Source: Verrucomicrobiaceae bacterium (GTDB lineage: Bacteria > Verrucomicrobiota > Verrucomicrobiia > Verrucomicrobiales > Akkermansiaceae). Taken from it: a stretch of 64,000 nt of DNA. Position 1 is the first letter of the stretch. Each line of letters opens with the position of its first letter. The notes below the pieces were generated by a model, which was not told the DNA's origin, searched no databases, and saw nothing but the letters and a program-made list of their open reading frames with translations. A program made the translations under genes and the position numbers. Positions 48,595 through 56,776 of this stretch are shown here, piece after piece. The stretch is taken from positions 26,652-90,651 of the forward strand of contig JAIXOR010000055.1 in the NCBI GenBank assembly GCA_027486655.1. The letters run 5' to 3'.

Positions 48595-50934
48595 ATGAAC
48601 CACAGATTTCACAGATTGACACAGATTCAGAGAAGGTCGTCGGAATCATCAAACACCCTAATCCCTATTTTCTCCAATCTGTGTAATCTGCGTAATCTGT
48701 GGTTAAAATTATCCTCGTCCGCCCCACAGCCCAGCCTTCCTTTAAAAACCTCTCTACTCGCGTTCGCCTTCGCCACCACACCCCTTCATGCGGAAGTCCG
48801 CCTGCCCAAGATCTTCGGCAGCCACATGGTCTTGCAGCAGGGAAAGCCAGTCCAACTCTGGGGCTGGGCGAATGCGGGTGAAACCACCACCGCGCAACTC
48901 GGAGAGACGAAGCAATCCACCGTCGCCAACGAAAAAGGCGAATGGAAGATTTCCCTGCCCGCGATGAAAGCCGGCGGTCCCCATGTATTGAAGGTCGTCG
49001 GCTCGACCGAAATATTGTTAGAAGACGTGATGATCGGCGAGGTCTGGCTGTGCTCGGGCCAGTCAAACATGGAGATGGGCTTGAAGAAACTCCATATCGG
49101 CCCCCAGGAAATCGCCGCCGCGAACCACCCCGGACTGCGACTGATGCCTGTGAAAAACCGGTGGACCTCGCGCCCGCAGGACGACATCGAAGGAACTTGG
49201 AAAGTGTGTCATTCCCAAACTGTTTCGGAAGGCGGATCGGAAGGTGAATCTGACGGATTCTCCGCCACGGCCTACTATTTCGGGCGCGAGATCCACCAGG
49301 CTCTGGGAGTGACTGTCGGGTTGATCGAACCCGACTGGGGCGGCACTAAGATCGAATCATGGACGCCACCCGAGGGCTTCGCCGCCGTGCCCGCGTTGAA
49401 GGAGGAAAGCGACAAGGTCCAACTCGCCAATCCGAAATCGGAAACCTATCAACAACGCCTCCAACAAGCGGTCACCCAGTTGGATCAATGGCACCAAACC
49501 GCGAGGACTGCCCTGCAATCCGGCGAGCCAACGCCACCCGCGCCGAACCTTCCCGACGAATTGCGCGGGCCGCAGGAACTCCAACAAGCCACCGCGCTTT
49601 ACAATGGCATGATCCATCCGCTGGCACCCTTCGCCATCCGCGGCGCGATCTGGTATCAGGGCGAGTCGAACATGGGCGACGGCATGCGCTATGCCGATCG
49701 CATGAAGGCGCTCGTTTCCGGTTGGCGCAAGGTGTGGGGCCAAGGGGACTTTCCGTTCTATTTCGTGCAAATCGCGCCGTACAACTACCCCAATCATCCA
49801 CCCGAAACCGCGCCGGAAATCTGGGAGGCCCAAAGTGCCGCCGCTCGCGATATTCCGAATTCCGGCATGGCGGTGGTCAATGACGTGGGCGACCTGAACG
49901 ACATTCACCCTCAGGACAAGATCACGGTCGGAAAGCGACTGGCGTTTCTCGCCCTGGCCAAAACCTATGGCAAGCAGGACCTCGTTTACTCCGGTCCGGT
50001 TTTCAAATCCCTGAAGGCCGAACAAAACCAGCTGCGTGTCGAATTCGATCACGCCCACGGCGGACTCGTCACCCGCGATGGCAAAGCGCCGGATTGGTTC
50101 GAGATCATCGACGCGGAAGAAGGTGGTTTTGTCAAAGCCGAGGCCCGCATCAGTGGGGACAGCATTGTCCTTTCCGCTCCCGAAGTGAAACATCCCGTGG
50201 CGATGCGCTATGCCTGGAGCCACATTGCCACGCCGAACCTGATGAACGGCAAGGGCCTGCCCGCTGGTGCGTTCCGCTCTTCGGTGGAGTCCCAACAGAA
50301 TTGGATCAGCCACCAAGTGCCCGAGTCGAAGGACTACTCGCTCGTTTATGATCTGGATCTCACCAGACTGGGAACGTCGATCCATTACGACACCGACAAA
50401 CACAAGGAAATCGGCAAGCCCTTCGACCGCATCGCCTATACGCTCGAACTTCAGGACAAGAATCTCCGCACCCGGCATCTGTTTGTTTCCATGGATGCCT
50501 TCACCGATGATCTCGCGAAAATCGGCGTGCCCACGATCGCTTCGGGCGCGACATTCCAACAGAATGTCTCAAATCTGAACGTGTTTTCCAATGTGAAGGA
50601 CATCTTGAATGGAAAAGCCCTCGGGAGCGGAAACATCGAGTTCTGGCCTAACAACTATTCTCAGGCAAACTCCGCAAACATCCCCGGTGCCACGGCGGAG
50701 CGCTATGATGGAGGCGATCAACCGATCGAAGGACCGGATGGATATGGATCCATGCAGGTGCACCATCAGGGCTCGGGTCAGACGCTGTTTGCCATCAACC
50801 ACTGGCGCGATGGAATCAACGCGGATGTCGGTATCGGCAACCAAAGCACCGGAGAGCCCGATTGGACCTTTGCGAAAAACGCCAGCTCCTACCGGGCGAT
50901 GCGCCTCAAGGTTCTCGTGCGTGTCCGTCGCTGA
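48595..50934 (+). CDS. Sialate O-acetylesterase-like protein
   Basis: EVRLPKIFGSHMVLQQGKPVQLWGWANAGE..VWLCSGQSNMEMGLKK..IRGAIWYQGESNMGDGMRYADRMKALVSGWRK. The first ~36 codons are encoded by an inverted-repeat element, so the N-terminus is uncertain. Confidence 0.9.
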   Translation: MNHRFHRLTQIQRRSSESSNTLIPIFSNLCNLRNLWLKLSSSAPQPSLPLKTSLLAFAFATTPLHAEVRLPKIFGSHMVLQQGKPVQLWGWANAGETTTAQLGETKQSTVANEKGEWKISLPAMKAGGPHVLKVVGSTEILLEDVMIGEVWLCSGQSNMEMGLKKLHIGPQEIAAANHPGLRLMPVKNRWTSRPQDDIEGTWKVCHSQTVSEGGSEGESDGFSATAYYFGREIHQALGVTVGLIEPDWGGTKIESWTPPEGFAAVPALKEESDKVQLANPKSETYQQRLQQAVTQLDQWHQTARTALQSGEPTPPAPNLPDELRGPQELQQATALYNGMIHPLAPFAIRGAIWYQGESNMGDGMRYADRMKALVSGWRKVWGQGDFPFYFVQIAPYNYPNHPPETAPEIWEAQSAAARDIPNSGMAVVNDVGDLNDIHPQDKITVGKRLAFLALAKTYGKQDLVYSGPVFKSLKAEQNQLRVEFDHAHGGLVTRDGKAPDWFEIIDAEEGGFVKAEARISGDSIVLSAPEVKHPVAMRYAWSHIATPNLMNGKGLPAGAFRSSVESQQNWISHQVPESKDYSLVYDLDLTRLGTSIHYDTDKHKEIGKPFDRIAYTLELQDKNLRTRHLFVSMDAFTDDLAKIGVPTIASGATFQQNVSNLNVFSNVKDILNGKALGSGNIEFWPNNYSQANSANIPGATAERYDGGDQPIEGPDGYGSMQVHHQGSGQTLFAINHWRDGINADVGIGNQSTGEPDWTFAKNASSYRAMRLKVLVRVRR
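48598..48704. repeat. Imperfect inverted-repeat element with AACCACAGATTTCACAGATTGACACAGATT arms
   Basis: Left arm 48598..48627 matches the reverse complement of 48676..48704 (AATCTGTGTAATCTGCGTAATCTGTGGTT) with a few mismatches. Confidence 0.8.
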
Positions 50935-50950
50935 ATCGTTGCGGGCGGTT

Positions 50951-52375
50951 TTATTTCCAATCGTCCTCGATTTGTTCGAGGCTCTTACCCTTGGTTTCCG
51001 GCAGTTTCACTGCAACGAAGATCGCACCGGCCAAACAGATCGCAGCGTAAAGCCAGAAGGTGCCCGATGCGCCGAGGCTGTCATTGAGAATAGGGAAAGT
51101 GTAAGTGAGGATGAAACACGCAGCCCACAAAGCCATCACTGCTACCGCCATCGCCTCGCCACGCACACGGTTCGGGAAAATCTCGGAAATCACCACCCAC
51201 GTGACCGGAGCGAGGGACATCGCGTAGCAGGCGATGGCCGCAAGCACCAACAACAACACTGGAAGTCCGGTGACCTGAGTGAAGTAACAATAGCCCAGCG
51301 CCGAATACACCAGCGCCAGTCCGATCGAGCCGCCGATCATCAAAGGCCTGCGTCCCATGCGGTCCACGGTGCCGAGAGCGACAAAGGTAAACACCAGGTT
51401 CACCGATCCGGTCCATGCGATGTTCTGCAGCACGCTCGACAAACTATACCCTGCGGACCGGAAAATTTCCTCCGCGTAGTTGAAGATCACGTTGATGCCG
51501 CACCACTGCTGGAACACGGCGAGAGTGATTCCAAGGACCATGGCCGGTCTCAGAGAGGGAGAGAGCAGCTCGCTGAAGGACACCTTTTTCGTGTTCTTCT
51601 CGGCGGCGACGGACTTCATGATTTCCGCCATCGCTTCGTCGGCATATTGGTTGCCGCCGATTTTTACGAGCACCTTGCGGGCCTCATCATTGCGGCCCTT
51701 GCCTGCCAGCCAGCGCGGGCTTTCGGGAACCAGGAAGGTGGCAATGACAAACAAGGCCGACGGCACCGCGGTAAGGCCGAACATCCAGCGCCAGGCATAA
51801 TGGCCATACCAGTTCTCGCGAATCATCTCGGCTGTGGCCCCCTCCGGAACATCCTTCACGATCAACCAGTTCACCAACTGCGCGAGCAGCACCCCCACCA
51901 CGATGGTGAGTTGGTTCACCGAGACCAATCGGCCACGCATCGATGCGGGAGAGATCTCGGCGATGTATAACGGTGAGAGGTTCGAAGCCAGCCCGATGGC
52001 AAGACCACCGATCATCCTCCAGGCAATGAAGAGATCCAGATTGTGAGCCAGCGCGTTGCCGATGGATGTGACCACAAACAACACCGCAGCGATCAGGAGC
52101 AGGGACTTGCGCCCCATGCGGCTGCTGAGTTTCCCGGTGAGCATGGCCCCGAAGAAACAGCCGATGAGCGCACATGCGTTCGCCCAGCCCGACACGGCGG
52201 GATCGGTGATATTGAAGTGCGGTTCGAAGAATGGCTTGGCACCACCGATCACGACCCAGTCGTAACCGAAAAGCAATCCACCCATCGCGGCGCAGACCGA
52301 AATGAGCCAGATGTATCCTGCATTCAGCTGTGCGCTGGGGGCTGGAGACGATGAATGTGAAACTTGGGTGATCAT
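50951..52375 (-). CDS. MFS sugar porter family transporter
   Basis: GGLLFGYDWVVIGGAKPFF..GRRPLMIGGS..VPESPRWLAGKGR..LPETKGKSLEQIEDDW; about 12 hydrophobic segments. Start MITQVSHSS preferred. Confidence 0.94.
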   Translation of the reverse strand: MITQVSHSSSPAPSAQLNAGYIWLISVCAAMGGLLFGYDWVVIGGAKPFFEPHFNITDPAVSGWANACALIGCFFGAMLTGKLSSRMGRKSLLLIAAVLFVVTSIGNALAHNLDLFIAWRMIGGLAIGLASNLSPLYIAEISPASMRGRLVSVNQLTIVVGVLLAQLVNWLIVKDVPEGATAEMIRENWYGHYAWRWMFGLTAVPSALFVIATFLVPESPRWLAGKGRNDEARKVLVKIGGNQYADEAMAEIMKSVAAEKNTKKVSFSELLSPSLRPAMVLGITLAVFQQWCGINVIFNYAEEIFRSAGYSLSSVLQNIAWTGSVNLVFTFVALGTVDRMGRRPLMIGGSIGLALVYSALGYCYFTQVTGLPVLLLVLAAIACYAMSLAPVTWVVISEIFPNRVRGEAMAVAVMALWAACFILTYTFPILNDSLGASGTFWLYAAICLAGAIFVAVKLPETKGKSLEQIEDDWK

Positions 52376-52388
52376 GGGTTTTGTGGGG

Positions 52389-55300
52389 TCAGAAGGAATC
52401 GAGGAGATCGGCGGCAGCGGCATGGTTCGGGTCCTCTGCGAGAAGACGCTTCAGCACCGCCTTGGCCTTGCTCCGCTGCCCGAGGCCTAGACGTGCCTGG
52501 GCTTCGAGGAACCAAGCGGTAAGCTGCTGGGAGCAGGTGAGATCCTGTTCGAAGAGCAGCATGGTGGGCAGTGAAGTGGCGAAGTAGTCGATCTTCGCTT
52601 CCGTCTTCGCCAGCTTCGCCGCGTAGGCGAGCAACTGCTTGAGGAGATCTGCGGCGGCGCCTTTTTTTCCGAGCCGTTCGAGTGCGGACGCGGAATAATA
52701 GGTCATTTCGGAAAAAGTCCGCACGCTCATGTTCTGAAAATCGCCCCTGGCATTGGCGGCGAGCGTCCAATGCGCCTTCGCCTCGGCCTTCTTGCCGACC
52801 GCACGGAGAGCGTCTCCTAACAATAGATGGATGTCACTTTGGTTCGCGAGCAGGTGCTTCGCCTCTCCAAGATTGCGCGGGGCGGTGAGGGCTGCCTTGA
52901 GATATGCGATCGCCTCATCCCCTGTGGAGCGGCGACCTAACAGAATATTGGCACGGACGTATTGGCCGAGCGCGCCGCCTTCGCCACCTTCCCACGGTTG
53001 GAAATTCCGGGATGACAGGATCGCAAGCGCCCTTTCCGGTTGGGAGATCTGGTTGTAGAGTGTGCAGAGTTCGAGCGCAACATCATCGCGGCCCAGCAGG
53101 AGGTCGCCGTGTTTCAGCAGCTTCTTCAAGCGGCTTTCGGGTGACTCGCCGAGGCGCTTTGCCAGTTGGTCGTCTTCATAAACCAGCCGCGCATCGCCGG
53201 GGGCGGCAGTGATTGCATGCCGGTAGGCCGACCGGGCCTTCGATGGTTTGCGAAGGATATTGAAGTAGGCGATGCCCAGGCAGCGCCACACCACGGCATT
53301 CGTGGCATCGAGCTTTACGGCAGCCTCCCATTGATCAATGGCTTCGCGATGGCGGCGGCGGTCATACAGCCAATGCCCGAGCGCGGTTCTTGCCACCACA
53401 TCATCGGGATTGGCTTGGATCGCGGCCGTGAGGATCGTTTGCTCCGCCAGGCGCGAGGGAAAGCAGTAGTCAGCATTCGAGACGGCACCTTTGGCGAATG
53501 ATGACGCGCCGGATTTGCCCGCGAGTTGGAGAATCCAGCCCCGGTAGTAATGAAGCAGGGGAGCGGTTCCGCTGATTGCTTCGGGCTGTGCAGCATCGAG
53601 GATTTGCAGTGCTTCGTCATGAAATCCCGCCTGGGTGAAGTCCAACGCGAGATCCAGAGCAACCTGCGAATCGCCGTCTAGTTTGCGATTGGCCAACCAG
53701 CCAGCCCAGTGGTCCAAGGGATCCAGTGAGATGATTGCCGCAAGGTCACTGGTAATCTCGTGGCCGAGTTTTACCTTTGCCATGGCAAGCAGGCAACGGG
53801 CCTTGAGGTTTTCCGAGTTGAAAGTGATGGATCGCCGCAAATGCGCGCAGGCGGTCGTGAATTTCCCGCGGCAACAATCGATTTCCGCGAGAAGATGATA
53901 AGCGGCACCCGCCCAGGCTTGGTTCCATGTGGATTTGTAAAAGGCATCATAGGCTTCGCCGTCGCGGCCGAGGTGGCGCAGGCATCGGCCGAGTTGATAG
54001 AGGGCCTCGCCGTCGTAGGGGTTGGGGTTTCTCAGGGTGATTCTCTGGATCGACTTGCGGAAATAGGATTCTGCCTTCTCGAATTCACCACGCCGGAGAT
54101 GCCAGCGGCCCATGGCAAGATTGCAGCGGGAGTCGACCGCGTCGCGGCGCAGGGCTTCCATCCAGTAGAGGGTGGGACAGCGCGTCGCATGCCGGTATTG
54201 GTCCAAGTGAAGTCCGGTGATGAACAATTCATCCGCACTGTCGATTTTCTTCGGCAAGGGCGGTTCGGTGGCGGCGAGTTGTTGGATTTCCTCTTCAGAC
54301 AGCGGTGCGGCCTTCTCCGTGTGGTGACGCAGCAGCTCGTTTCCATCGGCATCCTCCACGACCACTTCAACTCCGACGGAAGAGTGCTTCAGGCGCTTGA
54401 GCAGCGGCTTGGATGGAGAAACATCCGCTTTGAATGTTTGCAGCACCTTGCCGCCGAGCAGCACCTTCACCGTGAGCCCCGGGATCGCGCGCGTGGCATG
54501 CAGACCGATGTGCTGGCCACCAACCAACGAAATGGCCAGATCCACACTTGCCGCACAGGCCGGGCCGATCTCCCGGATGGGAAACCAATACTGGCTCCAG
54601 CTCTTGGTTTCGCCGGGCTGAAGGTAGGAAAAGTCCGGCTGGTTGTCGGTATAAACTCCGGCCATCAACTCGATGTAAGGGCGGAACTCGCCATTGGCGT
54701 CCGCATCCGTTAGATTGCGATCCCATGCATAGCCGAACTCATGGTTGCCCCAAGTCCACTGCTTCTTGCCAGGAGAGATGTGATGATTTGCCACATGGAC
54801 AATGCCCGCATGCTCTCGGAAATCATAGCCGCCGAAAAAATCCTCCGTGCTACCCATGCACATGTAGGACGTCGGCACGGGGATGTTCGCATACCAGGAA
54901 AGATCATTGGCGGCATAATCGCCGGGCGGTTGATAGAGCGCAGGCTTTTCGCATGCTGGCACGCCCTTGGTGGCGCGGGTGGCATAATCCACTCCATAGT
55001 AATGGTCTGAGCACAAAGGAAAGGTGCTCATCGCGCGCTTGGCGTGATCCGCAACGTAGGAGGAGTCCTGGGGAAAAAAGGATTGATAGCGCTCGTGGAC
55101 TCGGGTCGCCACATTGGCCCACCACAGGAAAGTCTGGACGTCATCCGTGCGATTGTAGGCACGGGCCTTCAGTTCCAAAACGGAACGCCCCGGGTGCAGA
55201 CAGACTCCGTGCATGCCCTTCATTCTCGCCATCGGATCATGCTCGCCCAACCAAACCGTCACCGAGCCATCTTCATGCTCTTCGATTTTCACATCCGCAG

Positions 55301-55688
55301 GCATGAAGGTGGACGGGCGGTGATGCTGCGGCCAGTTGAACTCGATGCCTCCGCTGATCCATGGTCCGGCCAAGCCGACGAGCGCGGGTTTGATGACCGG
55401 TTGGTAATAGATCACATCATATCCATTCGTCTTATCGACCATCCGGTGGATGCGTCCGCCCAACTCGGGGAGGATGGTGACCTCCAGATATTCGTTTTCG
55501 ACGACCACCGCATCCCATTCGTGGTCCACCGCTGTTTCGGCAATCCGGTCATAATAGGGCAATGGATAGACCCTGCCGGATGAACCCTGATAGACGCGCT
55601 TCTCAAGGAACATCGGATTCTTATCCGGAGCGGCAGGCAGATAGGCCGGAAAGGAAAGGGCCTCCCGTCGAACATGGACAGTCTTCAT
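52389..55688 (-). CDS. DUF5107-type domain protein with C-terminal TPR repeats
   Basis: N-term NEYLEVTILPELGGRIHRMVDKTNGYDVIYYQPVIKPALVGLAGPWISGGIEFNWPQHHRPSTFMPADVKIEEHEDGSVTVWLGEHD; C-terminal TPR-like helices (DALRRDAVDSRCNLAMGRWHLRRGEFEKAESYFRKSIQ). Confidence 0.88.
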   Translation of the reverse strand: MKTVHVRREALSFPAYLPAAPDKNPMFLEKRVYQGSSGRVYPLPYYDRIAETAVDHEWDAVVVENEYLEVTILPELGGRIHRMVDKTNGYDVIYYQPVIKPALVGLAGPWISGGIEFNWPQHHRPSTFMPADVKIEEHEDGSVTVWLGEHDPMARMKGMHGVCLHPGRSVLELKARAYNRTDDVQTFLWWANVATRVHERYQSFFPQDSSYVADHAKRAMSTFPLCSDHYYGVDYATRATKGVPACEKPALYQPPGDYAANDLSWYANIPVPTSYMCMGSTEDFFGGYDFREHAGIVHVANHHISPGKKQWTWGNHEFGYAWDRNLTDADANGEFRPYIELMAGVYTDNQPDFSYLQPGETKSWSQYWFPIREIGPACAASVDLAISLVGGQHIGLHATRAIPGLTVKVLLGGKVLQTFKADVSPSKPLLKRLKHSSVGVEVVVEDADGNELLRHHTEKAAPLSEEEIQQLAATEPPLPKKIDSADELFITGLHLDQYRHATRCPTLYWMEALRRDAVDSRCNLAMGRWHLRRGEFEKAESYFRKSIQRITLRNPNPYDGEALYQLGRCLRHLGRDGEAYDAFYKSTWNQAWAGAAYHLLAEIDCCRGKFTTACAHLRRSITFNSENLKARCLLAMAKVKLGHEITSDLAAIISLDPLDHWAGWLANRKLDGDSQVALDLALDFTQAGFHDEALQILDAAQPEAISGTAPLLHYYRGWILQLAGKSGASSFAKGAVSNADYCFPSRLAEQTILTAAIQANPDDVVARTALGHWLYDRRRHREAIDQWEAAVKLDATNAVVWRCLGIAYFNILRKPSKARSAYRHAITAAPGDARLVYEDDQLAKRLGESPESRLKKLLKHGDLLLGRDDVALELCTLYNQISQPERALAILSSRNFQPWEGGEGGALGQYVRANILLGRRSTGDEAIAYLKAALTAPRNLGEAKHLLANQSDIHLLLGDALRAVGKKAEAKAHWTLAANARGDFQNMSVRTFSEMTYYSASALERLGKKGAAADLLKQLLAYAAKLAKTEAKIDYFATSLPTMLLFEQDLTCSQQLTAWFLEAQARLGLGQRSKAKAVLKRLLAEDPNHAAAADLLDSF

Positions 55689-55744
55689 ATGGGCTTTGCT
55701 GGTTCAATCTACATACACATCAAACCAGGTTGGAGCATTTCCCG

Positions 55745-56662
55745 ATGGACGAATCCGGCAAAAAGATGGACGATCTTCCTGCTATGCCAATCCGCCACCT
55801 TCGTGAAGGATTTCCCGGACAACACCACGTCGTGTTGCCCTCGTCAGTGGTAGCCATGCAACGCGAACATTCTCTGCTCCGTGGTCTTTTCGTCACGGAT
55901 GCAGGCCAGTATCCCCGCGCGGAACGACATCTGGTCAGCCGCTCCAAGGGCAGCGAGGGCTTTGTCCTGATTGTTTGCACGGCCGGCAAGGGCTGGGTCA
56001 GATCGATGGGGAGAAAACACGAAATCGTCCCTGGCGACACCATCCTCCTGGGCCCGAACCGGGAGCACGCCTATGGCTCCGCCGATGCCGATCCATGGAC
56101 GATCGAATGGACCCATTTCGCCGGAAGTGATGCCGAGGAGTGGCGGCACGCCATTGTCGGCGATGGTTCGGTTCTCAACCTTCACCCCACCGCATCCATT
56201 GGCATCCGGCTCTCGCGCATCCACGAATATCTTGAGGCCGGCTATGACGAGACGCGCCTGCTTCTTTCCGCCGCCGCGCTGCGCCGGAGCCTCGCCGAGC
56301 TTGTGCGCTTCCGGCGGATTCCCAACCAAACCCCTACCTCGATCGATGCGGTGGAAGCCACGGCCGACTGGATGCGGGTGAATCTATCCGCGCAAGTAAA
56401 CCTTTCCGTGCTCGCAAAAAAGGCAGGCATGTCCTCCTCACGATACTCCGAGATTTTCCGCCAGCGTTTTGGCTATCCGCCAATCGATTGGTTCATGAGA
56501 CAGCGCATCCTCCAAGCCTGCCGTTTGTTGGATCTCACAGGAGAAAAGGTGGAAGTGGTGGGCCTGGATGTGGGCTTCCGGGATCCCTACTATTTCTCCC
56601 GTAGTTTTCGCAAGGTGATGGGATGCAGCCCGCGTGCCTATCGATCCGTTGCAAAGGGCTGA
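55745..56662 (+). CDS. AraC-family transcriptional regulator with cupin-like N-terminus
   Basis: GKGWVRSMGRKHEIVPGDTILLGPNREHAYG..; HTH LAKKAGMSSSRYSEIFRQRFGYPPIDWFMRQRILQACRLLDLTGEKVEVVGLDVGFRDPYYFSRSFRKVMGCSPRAYR. Confidence 0.95.
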   Translation: MDESGKKMDDLPAMPIRHLREGFPGQHHVVLPSSVVAMQREHSLLRGLFVTDAGQYPRAERHLVSRSKGSEGFVLIVCTAGKGWVRSMGRKHEIVPGDTILLGPNREHAYGSADADPWTIEWTHFAGSDAEEWRHAIVGDGSVLNLHPTASIGIRLSRIHEYLEAGYDETRLLLSAAALRRSLAELVRFRRIPNQTPTSIDAVEATADWMRVNLSAQVNLSVLAKKAGMSSSRYSEIFRQRFGYPPIDWFMRQRILQACRLLDLTGEKVEVVGLDVGFRDPYYFSRSFRKVMGCSPRAYRSVAKG

Positions 56663-56776
56663 TCGGATTGAAGCCGGTCGATCAGCGGATTTCCCGGTCG
56701 TGAAATGAAGGTTATGTAAGGGCTCACCCCGTTGAAAGCATCTGCGACGTAGCTACGTTTACGTCACCTCAATACG

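Noticed and set aside
50609-51970. 453-aa plus-strand ORF spanning the esterase end and the MFS gene
   Set aside because: Runs out of frame through the esterase 3' end and antisense to a clear MFS transporter.
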